Assembly: GCA_937928755.1 (NCBI GenBank)
Contig: CALEZI010000100.1
Location: 1-9,400 of the forward strand
DNA from: an uncultured Rhodanobacteraceae bacterium
GTDB lineage: Bacteria; Pseudomonadota; Gammaproteobacteria; Xanthomonadales; SZUA-5
Length of the DNA: 9,400 nucleotides
Direction of reading: 5' to 3'
The position numbers and the translations under genes were made by a program. Shown here one piece after another: positions 1 to 9,361 of the stretch; position 1 is the stretch's first letter; the number at the start of each line of letters is the position of its first letter. Under the pieces are notes generated by a model that did not search any database, had not been told where the DNA came from, and was given only the letters and a program-made list of their open reading frames with translations.

Positions 1-3113
<3,113 letters not shown>

Positions 3114-3119
3114 CTGGGG

Positions 3120-3151
3120 ATTATCCGGCCGCGTGAGGCGGTCGAAGTCAA
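3120..3151 (-). promoter_or_regulatory. Candidate promoter of lhr, possibly giving a leaderless transcript
   Basis: On the minus strand TTGACT (3151-3146) is followed after 20 bp by GATAAT (3125-3120), which ends 6 bp before the lhr ATG. Both hexamers are close to sigma-70 consensus, but the spacer is longer than the usual 16-18 bp. If used, transcription would begin at or next to the start codon, which fits the absence of a Shine-Dalgarno sequence. Weak evidence. Confidence 0.3.
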
Positions 3152-3275
3152 CCTGGGATAAAGGGCTGCCAGCGTGGTAGCGGCAGGGCGTAGGCCGTGG
3201 GTACGCGCCGCCATGGTTCCCGGTCATGCGCGATGCTCGAGGCGCGTTCCCCGGCGCTCTGCTGCCGATCCGACC

Positions 3276-3313
3276 AAAAGCGCCGGTGAGCGCGATGAAG
3301 CTGCGCACACCGG
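3276..3313 (-). terminator. Candidate Rho-independent terminator of ruvC
   Basis: About 15 bp past the ruvC stop, the minus strand carries CCGGTG, a T, GCGC, a 9-nt loop, GCGC, a T and CACCGG. This is a 10-bp stem with one internal T/T mismatch (3313-3283), followed within 4 nt by TTTT (3279-3276). A GTAGG sequence directly precedes the stem, so it may be a REP-like element acting as terminator. It would separate ruvC from lhr. Confidence 0.5.
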
Positions 3314-3327
3314 CCTACGACAGCGGA

Positions 3328-3837
3328 CTACCGGAACAGTTTCGGCGGCAAGCCCAGCCTTGTCGCCGCCTCGCGCATGTGCGCGTGGGTGATCGCCACC
3401 GCCAGCGCGTCCGCGGCGTCGGCCTGCAACTGGCCCTGCAGCGTGAGCAGGATGCCGACCATGAACTGCACCTGGGTCTTGTCGGCGCCGCCCGAACCGA
3501 CCACGGCGTTCTTGATGTGGCGCGGGGCGTATTCGCTGACCGGCAGGCCGGCGTTGACGCAGGCGCAGATCGCGGCGCCGCGGGCCTGGCCGAGTTTCAG
3601 CGCGGATTGCGGGTTTTTCGACAGGAATACGGTTTCCACCGCAGCTTCGTCGGGCTTGAACTGCGCGATGGCTGCCGTGACGCCGTCGAAAATATCCTTC
3701 AGGCGCAATGGAAAGGCCTCGTCGGAGGTCTGCACGATGCCGTGGTGGATGTGCTTGAGCTGCCCGCGCGTGGCAGCGATCAGGCCGATTCCGGTGCGGC
3801 GCGATCCGGGATCGATGCCGAGGATGCGGGTGGTCAC
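3328..3837 (-). CDS. ruvC: Crossover junction endodeoxyribonuclease RuvC
   Basis: RuvC is the dimeric, metal-dependent nuclease that resolves Holliday junctions made during homologous recombination, normally working with the RuvAB branch-migration motor in the cytosol. The 169-residue length is typical. The four catalytic acidic residues are visible: D9 in GIDPGS, E68 in VETVF, and D140 and D143 in the motif ADAADALAVAITHAH. The start is GTG at 3837, which places IDPG at the N-terminus as in the family; no clear Shine-Dalgarno sequence precedes it. The usual neighbours are absent: no yebC within the 500 bp upstream, and lhr rather than ruvA is the next gene downstream, 214 bp away. A terminator-like hairpin follows the stop, so it is probably transcribed alone. 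Confidence 0.97.
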   Translation of the reverse strand: MTTRILGIDPGSRRTGIGLIAATRGQLKHIHHGIVQTSDEAFPLRLKDIFDGVTAAIAQFKPDEAAVETVFLSKNPQSALKLGQARGAAICACVNAGLPVSEYAPRHIKNAVVGSGGADKTQVQFMVGILLTLQGQLQADAADALAVAITHAHMREAATRLGLPPKLFR

Positions 3838-3885
3838 AGCGAGGTTCGCAAGAGCTGGCTTGCCTTCGAGGGGTTGCCGCGCAGC

Positions 3886-4288
3886 CTAACACTGCCGACA
3901 TGCGTCATTGCGAGTTCCCTTTTCCCGGCCCGAAAATGCACTCCGGCCATGAACCGTAGGTTGGGCTAAGCGCAGCGTGCCCAACGCCGCGATTGTTGGG
4001 CACGGCTGCGCCTTTGCCCAACCTACGCCGGTCGGTTCATGGAGAGTCCCCTTTTCCGGCCTGGAAATGCCCACCTGGCCATGAGCCCGGCCCTGGTAGT
4101 CCGGGTACTCGCGTCGACCAGGGTCGGACGTGGGCGAGTGCTGATACGCGAGGCACCCGGCGCTTTCCGGCGTGCGCGCAAACAGCCGCGGCCGCCGGCG
4201 CGAACACCCTTCAGGCACGTGCCAACACTGTGCGCGCCGGAGCCGCGCCACGAAGGCGGCCCGTCGCAAATCTTGATCGTGCCCCATG
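3886..4288 (-). CDS. Doubtful hypothetical ORF across repeats
   Basis: An open frame of about 133 codons from ATG 4288 to TAG 3886 (an in-frame ATG also exists at 4344). A purine-rich stretch, AAAGGGGGG, lies about 13-20 nt before ATG 4288. The product is Arg/Cys-rich and I recognise no domain. Its second half is read through the REP doublet and the diverged direct repeat. Third-position G/C looks lower than in the neighbouring real genes. It may be a chance frame, or a repeat-derived hypothetical protein. Confidence 0.15.
3912..4088. repeat. Diverged direct repeat flanking a REP doublet
   Basis: The block at 3912-3955 (beginning GAGTTCCCTTTTC, ending GGCCATGAACC) recurs in diverged form at 4044-4088 (beginning GAGTCCCCTTTTCC, ending GGCCATGAGCCC). 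The copies enclose the REP doublet at 3956-4026. In addition CCATGAACC (3947-3955) is inverted as GGTTCATGG at 4034-4042. The arrangement resembles a composite repeat unit or a duplication around an inserted palindrome. Confidence 0.65.
3956..4026. repeat. REP doublet, GTAGGTTGGGC family
   Basis: Two elements face each other: GTAGGTTGGGC...GCCCAAC at 3956-3983 on plus, and the inverse at 3995-4026 ending in CCTAC. Each folds as a GTTGGGC/GCCCAAC stem of 7 bp with a GC-rich loop, and the two can also pair with each other. The GTAGG head and the inverted pairing are typical of bacterial REP doublets. It lies upstream of ruvC, between ruvC and the divergent phosphoribosyltransferase gene. Confidence 0.8.
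4091..4123. repeat. Inverted repeat CCCTGGT/ACCAGGG
   Basis: A perfect 7-bp inverted repeat with a 19-bp loop, between the diverged direct repeat and the phosphoribosyltransferase gene. No T-tract follows on either strand, so a terminator role is not supported. The rest of 4124-4272 shows no other structure I can name. Confidence 0.4.
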
Positions 4289-4342
4289 TCTCTGACTGAT
4301 CCCCCCTTTATCATCAGGGCCCCGCCTGATCGAGTCCCCCTC

Positions 4343-4894
4343 ATGACCGAAGTTGCCGGCCAGCGCTTTCGCCTCTACACCACGCAGGACCTTGAAGCGG
4401 TGATCGCGCGCATGGCGCGGCAGACGTTGGCGCTGCTGGATCCGACGCAGCGCCCGGTGGTGGTCGGTGTGCTGCGCCGCGGGGCGCCGCTGGCGGACCG
4501 GCTGGTCGCGGCGATTGCGGCGATGAATCCAGGGTTTGCGGTGGACCGCCTGGACCTGCTGGTCAAGCGTTATTCCGACGACCTCAAGCTGCTGCACCCG
4601 GAAACCCGGCTGGACAAGCCCATCGATGCGCCGACCATCCGCGACCGCCAGGTGCTGGTCGTCGACGACGTGCTCTACCAGGGTTACTCGTTCTTCCGCG
4701 TGTTCGAATTCCTGCGCGCCGAGGGCGCCAGCACGATCCGCTCGGCGGTGCTCGCCGACCGCTGCTGCGCGCGCGTGCCGATCCTCGCCGACGTCATCGG
4801 CGTGCGCCTGCAGATCGCGCCGGGTGACGTCGTCGAATGCAGCGTGCCGCCGTATGAGGGCGAGTTTGCGGTGGATGTGTTGAGGCCGGATTGA
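4343..4894 (+). CDS. PyrR-like phosphoribosyltransferase domain protein
   Basis: A type I phosphoribosyltransferase-fold protein, presumably cytosolic, that would bind PRPP. With the ATG at 4343 it has 183 residues. The PRPP-binding motif VLVVDDVLYQGYS lies at 104-116 and the GVLRRGAPLA loop at 42-51; ILADVIGVRLQIAP (147-160) and VPPYE (168-172) are typical of the PyrR/uracil PRTase side of the family. Whether it acts as uracil PRTase, as a pyr regulator or on another base cannot be told: no pyrimidine genes are adjacent and I see no attenuator. An in-frame ATG at 4286 would add 19 residues (giving 202). I prefer 4343 because the extension is Pro-rich and unlike the family; neither start has a good ribosome site. 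A small ATCAGG/CCTGAT hairpin (4313-4330) lies just before 4343. Transcribed divergently from ruvC and convergently with putA. Confidence 0.85.
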   Translation: MTEVAGQRFRLYTTQDLEAVIARMARQTLALLDPTQRPVVVGVLRRGAPLADRLVAAIAAMNPGFAVDRLDLLVKRYSDDLKLLHPETRLDKPIDAPTIRDRQVLVVDDVLYQGYSFFRVFEFLRAEGASTIRSAVLADRCCARVPILADVIGVRLQIAPGDVVECSVPPYEGEFAVDVLRPD

Positions 4895-4918
4895 GGCGGG
4901 GCACGCGAGACCGCCTTT
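4894..4918 (+). terminator. Possible short terminator after the phosphoribosyltransferase gene
   Basis: AGGCGG (4894-4899, beginning at the last base of the stop codon) pairs with CCGCCT (4911-4916), with an 11-nt loop, and the tail is TTTG. The stem is short and the T-run weak, so this is tentative. The stronger REP hairpin starts immediately after. Confidence 0.3.
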
Positions 4919-5000
4919 GTAGGTCACGTTGCTCGCGATGCGAGCTACGTGACAACGCGGCCCTTGTCACGTAGGCCGCTGCGCGGCCAACGTGACCTAC
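4919..5000. repeat. REP pair, GTAGGTCACGTTG family, between convergent genes
   Basis: Two 35-bp hairpin elements in opposite orientation: 4919-4953 (plus) and 4966-5000 (minus). Each has the head GTAG, an outer stem GTCACGT/ACGTGAC, a T/T mismatch, and then an inner stem that differs between copies: GCTCGC/GCGAGC in the first, GGCCGC/GCGGCC in the second. Loops are GAT and GCA. The pair ends 21 bp from the putA stop and begins 25 bp after the phosphoribosyltransferase stop, a common place for REP elements. They may protect 3' ends or slow transcription; no T-tract is present. Confidence 0.9.
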
Positions 5001-5021
5001 GAAATCGACTCCCGTTTCCCC

Positions 5022-8000
5022 TCACACCGCCTGCGCCAGCAAGGTCGCATTGCCTCCAACCGCCGATGTATTGATGGTCAACGTGCGCTCGGTGGTGAAG
5101 CGGTGCAGGTAGTGCGGCCCTCCGGCTTTGGGACCGGTGCCGGACAGGCCTTCGCCGCCGAAGGGTTGCACGCCGACCACGGCGCCGATCATGTTGCGGT
5201 TGACGTAGCAGTTGCCGGCGCGGATGCGTTGCTGGATGTGCTCGATGGTGCTGTCGATGCGGCTGTGGATACCGAGCGTCAGACCGTAACCGGTGGCGTT
5301 GATCTGGTCGATGATGCTGTCCAGATCCTTCGCCTTGTAGCGGATCACGTGCAGCACCGGGCCGAACACTTCGCGCGGCAAGCGCTTCAATGAATCGATC
5401 TCGAAGGCGTGCGGAGCGACGAAGCAGCCGTTGGCGTGCGCCTCGGTCAGTTTCATCGCCTTGATCAGCTTGCCATCGGTGCGCATGCGCTCGATGTGGT
5501 CGTTCAGGATCTTGCGCGCGTCCTCGTCGATCACCGGGCCGATATCGGTGGCAAACATCCCCGGATCGCCGACCACCCATTCGTCCATCGCGCCGGCCAA
5601 GAGCTTCAGCGTGCGGTCGGCGACGTCTTCCTGCACGAACAGGATGCGCGTGGCCGAGCAGCGCTGGCCGGCCGAGCCGAAGGCGCCACTCATCGCGTCC
5701 TTGACCAGTTGTTCGGGCAGCGCGGAGGAGTCGGCGATCAGCGCGTTCTGGCCGCCGGTTTCGGCGATCAGCGTGGCGATCGGCGCGTCGCGGCCGGCCA
5801 GCGCGCGGTTGATCAGGCGCGCGGTTTCGGTCGAGCCGGTGAAAGCGACGCCGGCCACGCGCGGATCCGATGTGAGCCGTGCGCCGACGGTGGCGCCGTC
5901 GCCGGGCAGCAATTGCAGCACCGCGGCGGGCACGCCGGCTTCGTGCAGCAATTGCGTGGCGCGATGGGCGACGAGGTTGGTCTGCTCGGCCGGCTTGGCG
6001 ATGACCGTGTTGCCGGCAACCAGCGCCGCCGCGACCTGGCCGGCGAAGATCGCCAGCGGGAAGTTCCACGGGCTGATGCAGACGAACACGCCGCGGCCGT
6101 GCAGATGCAACTGGTTCGATTCGCCGGTCGGGCCGGGCAGCGTCTTCGGCGCAAAATCGCGGCGCGCCTGCTGCGCGTAGTAGCGGCAGAAATCGACCGC
6201 CTCGCGAACTTCGGCGATGCCATCGCTGATGGTCTTGCCGGCTTCGCGCGTGCACAGCGCGATCAATTCGCCGCGTTGGGCTTCCATCAAATCGGCGGCT
6301 CGTTCGAGCATCTGCGCGCGCAGTTCGACCGGCGTCGCGTCCCAGCCGGGTTGCGCGGCCTTGGCGTTTTCCAGCGCTTTCTCGACCAGCGCGGCATCGG
6401 CCGGCACCCAGTGGCCGACCAGACGACGGCGGTCGGCAGGATCGGTGATCGCAATCGGCGCGGCGGAGCTGGAGGAACCCGGCACCAAGGGTACGGCACG
6501 GAGTTCGCCGAAGCGTACGGTGCGGGTTTCCTCGATCAGTGCGCGCAGTTCGCGCTCCTGCGCCAGATTGATCCCGCGCGAGTTCTGCCGGTCGCTGCCG
6601 TAGAGGTTGATCGGCAACGGAATGCGCGGATGCGCCTTGGGTTCGATCGCGGCGACGACGTCGCCCGGGTGATGAATCAGATCATCGATGGGGACGTCGG
6701 CATCGACGATGCGGTTGACGAAGGAACTGTTCGCACCGTTCTCCAGCAGTCGTCGCACCAGGTACGGCAGCAGGTCCTCGTGGCTGCCGACCGGCGCGTA
6801 GATGCGGCACGCCGCGTTCAGGCGCTCGGCCGGGATCACCTCGCCATAGAGATCGCCGCCCATGCCGTGCAGGCGCTGGTATTCGAACGGTCGACCCTGC
6901 GCCAGATGGTGAATCGCCGCGATGGTGTGCGCGTTATGCGTGGCGAACTGCGGATAGAACACCTCGCCATGCGCGAGGATGCGGCGCGCGCAGGCGAGGT
7001 AGGACAGATCGGTATTCGGCTTGCGCGTGTACACCGGATAGCCAGCGTGGCCATCGATCTGCGCGCGCTTGATCTCGGCGTCCCAGTAGGCGCCCTTGAC
7101 CAGGCGCACGTTGAGGCGGCGGCCGTTGGCGCGCGCGACATTGGCCAGCCAGTCGATGGCGCCGATCGCGCGCTTGAGATAGGACTGCAGCGCGAGCCCG
7201 AAGCCCTGCCAGCCTTCGAGCGACGGGTCGCCGTGCACGCGTGCGATCAGTTCCAGCGACAGCTCCAGGCGATCGGCCTCTTCGGCATCGAGGGTCATCG
7301 GGATGCCCTGCGCTTTCGCCAGCTGCGCCAGTTCGAGCACGCGCGGCGTCAGTTCGGCGAGCACCCGCGCGCGCTTGCCGCGCTCGTAGCGCGGGTGCAG
7401 CGCGGACAGCTTCACCGAGATGCTCGGTGCCGAGATGATGTCCGGATACGGGCCGCCCTTGCCGATGGCGAGGATGCCCGCGCGGTAGCTCTGCATGTAG
7501 CGCTCGACGTCCTCGGCGGTCAGCGCCGACTCGCCGAGCATGTCGAAGGAGTGTCGGTAGCCGCGCTGGTCCTTCTCGCGCGAGCGCTCCAGCGCTTCCT
7601 CGATGGTGCGCCCCATGACGAACTGGTGGCCCATGATGCGCATCGCCTGGCGCGTGGCCAGGCGGATCACCGGTTCGCCGGAACGCCCGATCAGGCGCTT
7701 GAAGGCGCCGAAGAAATTGCGCTTGGTGTCCTCGGCGATGCGCACCAGCTTGCCGGTCAGCATCAGGCCCCAGGTGCCGGCGTTGACCAGCAGGCTGTCG
7801 CTCTTGCCGGCATGCGCGGTGAAATTGGCCTCGCCGAGCTTGTCGGAGATCAGCTTGTCGGCGGTCTCGGCATCCGGAATCCGCAGCAGCGCCTCGGCGA
7901 CGCACATGAGGAGCACGCCTTCTTCGCTGGAGAGGTCGTACTCGCGCATGAAGGATTCAACCGCGCTCTGCTCGGCCTTGCGTGCGCGCACGCGCTTGAC

Positions 8001-8174
8001 CAGATCCGCCGCGGTGTCGTGGATGCGCGTCTTCAGTTCGGCGTCCATCTCGCCGATGCGCAACAGGTCGGCCACCGCCTCGGCCTCTTCGCGCGAATAG
8101 TGTTCCGCCAGGCGCAACAGCGCCGGATCGGCGTCGGAAGGAGCGTCACGCAGCAGGGCGAGTTCTGGATTCAT
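5022..8174 (-). CDS. putA: Bifunctional proline dehydrogenase / L-glutamate gamma-semialdehyde dehydrogenase PutA
   Basis: Oxidises proline to glutamate in two steps: FAD-dependent proline dehydrogenase, then NAD-dependent P5C dehydrogenase, with intermediate channelling; peripherally membrane-associated when reducing quinone. 1,050 residues. An alpha-helical N-terminal arm (about 20-165) precedes the PRODH barrel (about 170-500) with K255, D296, RLVKGAYWD (357-365) and the substrate residues Y459, R474 and R475. A linker follows, then the aldehyde dehydrogenase half (about 560-1040) with SPWNFPL (701-707), FTGST (778-782), catalytic E805 and C839 in AGQRCSATR, and GGEGLSGTGPKAGGP near the end. 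No ribbon-helix-helix domain is present, unlike the 1,320-residue E. coli enzyme, so it should not repress its own gene; the length fits the shorter PutA classes. The start is ATG 8174; a GCCCGC/GCGGGC hairpin (8188-8207) lies just upstream and no clear ribosome site is seen. All key residues are intact. Confidence 0.98.
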   Translation of the reverse strand: MNPELALLRDAPSDADPALLRLAEHYSREEAEAVADLLRIGEMDAELKTRIHDTAADLVKRVRARKAEQSAVESFMREYDLSSEEGVLLMCVAEALLRIPDAETADKLISDKLGEANFTAHAGKSDSLLVNAGTWGLMLTGKLVRIAEDTKRNFFGAFKRLIGRSGEPVIRLATRQAMRIMGHQFVMGRTIEEALERSREKDQRGYRHSFDMLGESALTAEDVERYMQSYRAGILAIGKGGPYPDIISAPSISVKLSALHPRYERGKRARVLAELTPRVLELAQLAKAQGIPMTLDAEEADRLELSLELIARVHGDPSLEGWQGFGLALQSYLKRAIGAIDWLANVARANGRRLNVRLVKGAYWDAEIKRAQIDGHAGYPVYTRKPNTDLSYLACARRILAHGEVFYPQFATHNAHTIAAIHHLAQGRPFEYQRLHGMGGDLYGEVIPAERLNAACRIYAPVGSHEDLLPYLVRRLLENGANSSFVNRIVDADVPIDDLIHHPGDVVAAIEPKAHPRIPLPINLYGSDRQNSRGINLAQERELRALIEETRTVRFGELRAVPLVPGSSSSAAPIAITDPADRRRLVGHWVPADAALVEKALENAKAAQPGWDATPVELRAQMLERAADLMEAQRGELIALCTREAGKTISDGIAEVREAVDFCRYYAQQARRDFAPKTLPGPTGESNQLHLHGRGVFVCISPWNFPLAIFAGQVAAALVAGNTVIAKPAEQTNLVAHRATQLLHEAGVPAAVLQLLPGDGATVGARLTSDPRVAGVAFTGSTETARLINRALAGRDAPIATLIAETGGQNALIADSSALPEQLVKDAMSGAFGSAGQRCSATRILFVQEDVADRTLKLLAGAMDEWVVGDPGMFATDIGPVIDEDARKILNDHIERMRTDGKLIKAMKLTEAHANGCFVAPHAFEIDSLKRLPREVFGPVLHVIRYKAKDLDSIIDQINATGYGLTLGIHSRIDSTIEHIQQRIRAGNCYVNRNMIGAVVGVQPFGGEGLSGTGPKAGGPHYLHRFTTERTLTINTSAVGGNATLLAQAV

Positions 8175-8242
8175 GGTCGCGGCAACGGCCCGCTCGGGGC
8201 GGCGGGCTTGGGGAGCCGCAGTCTACGGCGTTGCGGCCCGTT

Positions 8243-8306
8243 TGTAGGAGCGACGTGTACGTCGCGACCGCGGCCCCGCCGTCGCGACGTACACGTCGCT
8301 CCTGCA
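8243..8306. repeat. REP doublet, GTAGGAGCGACG family
   Basis: The 26-bp arm at 8243-8268 (TGTAGGAGCGACG...) is repeated inverted at 8281-8306 with one mismatch and a 12-bp GC-rich spacer. Each arm alone also folds, through GCGACGT/ACGTCGC. Together this is one of the strongest hairpins in the window, 69 bp upstream of putA on the side of its expected promoter. Confidence 0.9.
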
Positions 8307-8325
8307 ACGGCGCCGGGAGGGTCCC

Positions 8326-8349
8326 TGTGGGAGCGACCTTGTGTCGCGA
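8326..8349 (+). repeat. Single REP element, GTGGGAGCGAC type
   Basis: Head TGTGGGA, then GCGAC (8333-8337), a 5-nt loop, GTCGC (8343-8347) and GA. It has the same layout as its neighbours, with a different palindrome. It stands alone, without an inverted partner close by. Confidence 0.75.
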
Positions 8350-8359
8350 GCCTTTCTTC

Positions 8360-8413
8360 TGTGGGAGCGGGTTTATCCCGCGAATGCTCTCGCGGAGTAA
8401 ATCCGCTCCCACA
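8360..8413. repeat. REP doublet, GTGGGAGCGG family
   Basis: TGTGGGAGCGG (8360-8370) and CCGCTCCCACA (8403-8413) are perfect 11-bp inverted arms. The pairing resumes inside with CGCGA/TCGCG; 21 of 24 bases per arm match. This palindrome type (GTGGGAGCGGG head) is widespread in pseudomonads and xanthomonads. Confidence 0.85.
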
Positions 8414-8428
8414 GGTCCCTTGCGGGAT

Positions 8429-8506
8429 GTAGGTCATGTTGGCCCGAAGGGCCTACGTGACAGGGTCCGGTGTCACGTAGTCCGCTGCGCGGACAACGTG
8501 ACCTAC
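8429..8506. repeat. Second REP pair of the GTAGGTCACGTTG family
   Basis: Two more members of the family seen at 4919-5000: 8429-8461 (plus) and 8472-8506 (minus), in the same opposed arrangement. Outer stems are GTCATGT/ACGTGAC (one G-T pair) and GTCACGT/ACGTGAC. Inner stems are GGCCC/GGGCC and GTCCGC/GCGGAC, loops GAA and GCA, and the T/T mismatch is kept. The pair lies 40 bp downstream of the response-regulator stop and may affect its 3' end. Confidence 0.9.
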
Positions 8507-8520
8507 GTCGATGCATCTTC

Positions 8521-8544
8521 CAACACCAACACCAACACCCAACA
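8521..8544. repeat. Hexanucleotide microsatellite (CAACAC, about four copies)
   Basis: CAACAC is repeated three times, then a slightly altered fourth copy, directly after the response-regulator stop codon. It is outside coding sequence and too short to say whether it varies in length. Confidence 0.75.
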
Positions 8545-8545
8545 G

Positions 8546-9211
8546 CTACTCCTCCACCACCTTGATCTGCCGCGCTGAATCCGGATCGAGCGCGAGGCGG
8601 CTGGCGATGGTGACGGCCATGGTGCGGTTGTGCGCGCCGAGCTTGCGCAGGATGGCGGTGACGTGCGCTTTGATGGTGGCTTCGGTGATGTCGAGGTCGT
8701 AGGCGATCTGCTTGTTGAGCTTGCCCTCGCAGAGCATGGTCAGCACGCGGAACTGCTGCGGCGTGAGTTCGGCGAGGCGCTTGGCGAGGTCGCGCTCGGC
8801 TTCGTCGAGGCGCACCGCGCCGTGCGCGAAAGGATCGAAGGTCTCGCCTTCGAGCACGGTGCGCAGCGCGCGCTGGATCATGTCGCTGTCGGCCGATTTC
8901 GGAATGAAGCCTGACGCGCCGTGCGCCAGCGCGCGGCGGATCACCATCGGTTCCTCGCGCGCCGAGACGATGATCACCGGCAGCGCCGGCAGTGTCGCCC
9001 GGATATGCGCCAACGCCGAGAAGCCATGCGCGCCGGGCATGGTCAGGTCGAGCAGCAACAGATCCGCTTCCGGATGCGCTTCGACCAGCGTCAGCAGTTG
9101 CGCAACGTTCTCCGCCTCGGCGATCGACGCCCCGGGCTGCGCGCGCTCGACCGCACGGCGCATCGCTTCACGAAACAAGGGATGGTCATCAGCAATCAGA
9201 ATCGTCGACAT
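8546..9211 (-). CDS. NarL/FixJ-family response regulator (REC plus LuxR-type HTH)
   Basis: DNA-binding response regulator of a two-component system; phosphorylation by a sensor kinase should switch its activity. 221 residues from ATG 9211. The receiver domain (about 1-120) shows the acidic pair D8/D9 in IADDHPLF, the phospho-acceptor D55 in LLLLDLTMPG, S83 and K105 in FIPKS. A LuxR-type helix-turn-helix lies at about 148-207 (LTPQQFRVLTML, then NKQIAYDLDITEATIKAHV). The frame stays open upstream to an ATG at 9370, but those 53 residues are Pro-rich, partly read from a G-rich tract, and absent from the family, so 9211 is the start. No kinase is in the window. CrbR/AgmR-like regulators of acetate or alcohol use look similar, but that is only an impression. 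It lies upstream of putA on the same strand, separated by 370 bp of REP elements, so an operon is unlikely. Confidence 0.94.
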   Translation of the reverse strand: MSTILIADDHPLFREAMRRAVERAQPGASIAEAENVAQLLTLVEAHPEADLLLLDLTMPGAHGFSALAHIRATLPALPVIIVSAREEPMVIRRALAHGASGFIPKSADSDMIQRALRTVLEGETFDPFAHGAVRLDEAERDLAKRLAELTPQQFRVLTMLCEGKLNKQIAYDLDITEATIKAHVTAILRKLGAHNRTMAVTIASRLALDPDSARQIKVVEE

Positions 9212-9338
9212 GGTCTGCGGAGCCCAAAGGTGCCGCGTGGATTCCACCATGTTTTCGCTTGGATTGCTCACTGGGGGTGCCAAGGTGCTGCGAAGATGGT
9301 TGCGGCGAGCGGGCTTCGTTGGGGAAACAGCAAATGCG

Positions 9339-9361
9339 GGGCTGGGGACTGGGGGCTGGGG
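9339..9361 (+). other. G-rich tract with quadruplex-forming pattern
   Basis: Four runs of G (4, 4, 5 and 3) separated by CT, ACT and CT on the plus strand, about 130 bp upstream of the response-regulator start. It fits the usual short-loop G-quadruplex pattern. Related degenerate GGGACTGGGG tracts occur between genes in xanthomonads. The rest of 9212-9400 holds no gene I can support and no clear promoter. Confidence 0.6.

Noticed and set aside
3956..4026. Insertion-sequence terminal inverted repeats
   Set aside because: Only about 70 bp in total with no transposase, GTAGG-headed, and like the other REP doublets in the window.
5409..8432. A plus-strand open frame of 1,007 codons opposite putA
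   Set aside because: It is antisense to a complete PutA with all catalytic residues. Long antisense frames are expected where third codon positions are mostly G/C. The product shows no domain and is Arg/Gln/His-rich.
9230..9290. Sigma-54 promoter upstream of the response regulator
   Set aside because: TGGCAC occurs on the minus strand, but the -12 part is GAGC rather than TTGC, so the match is incomplete.
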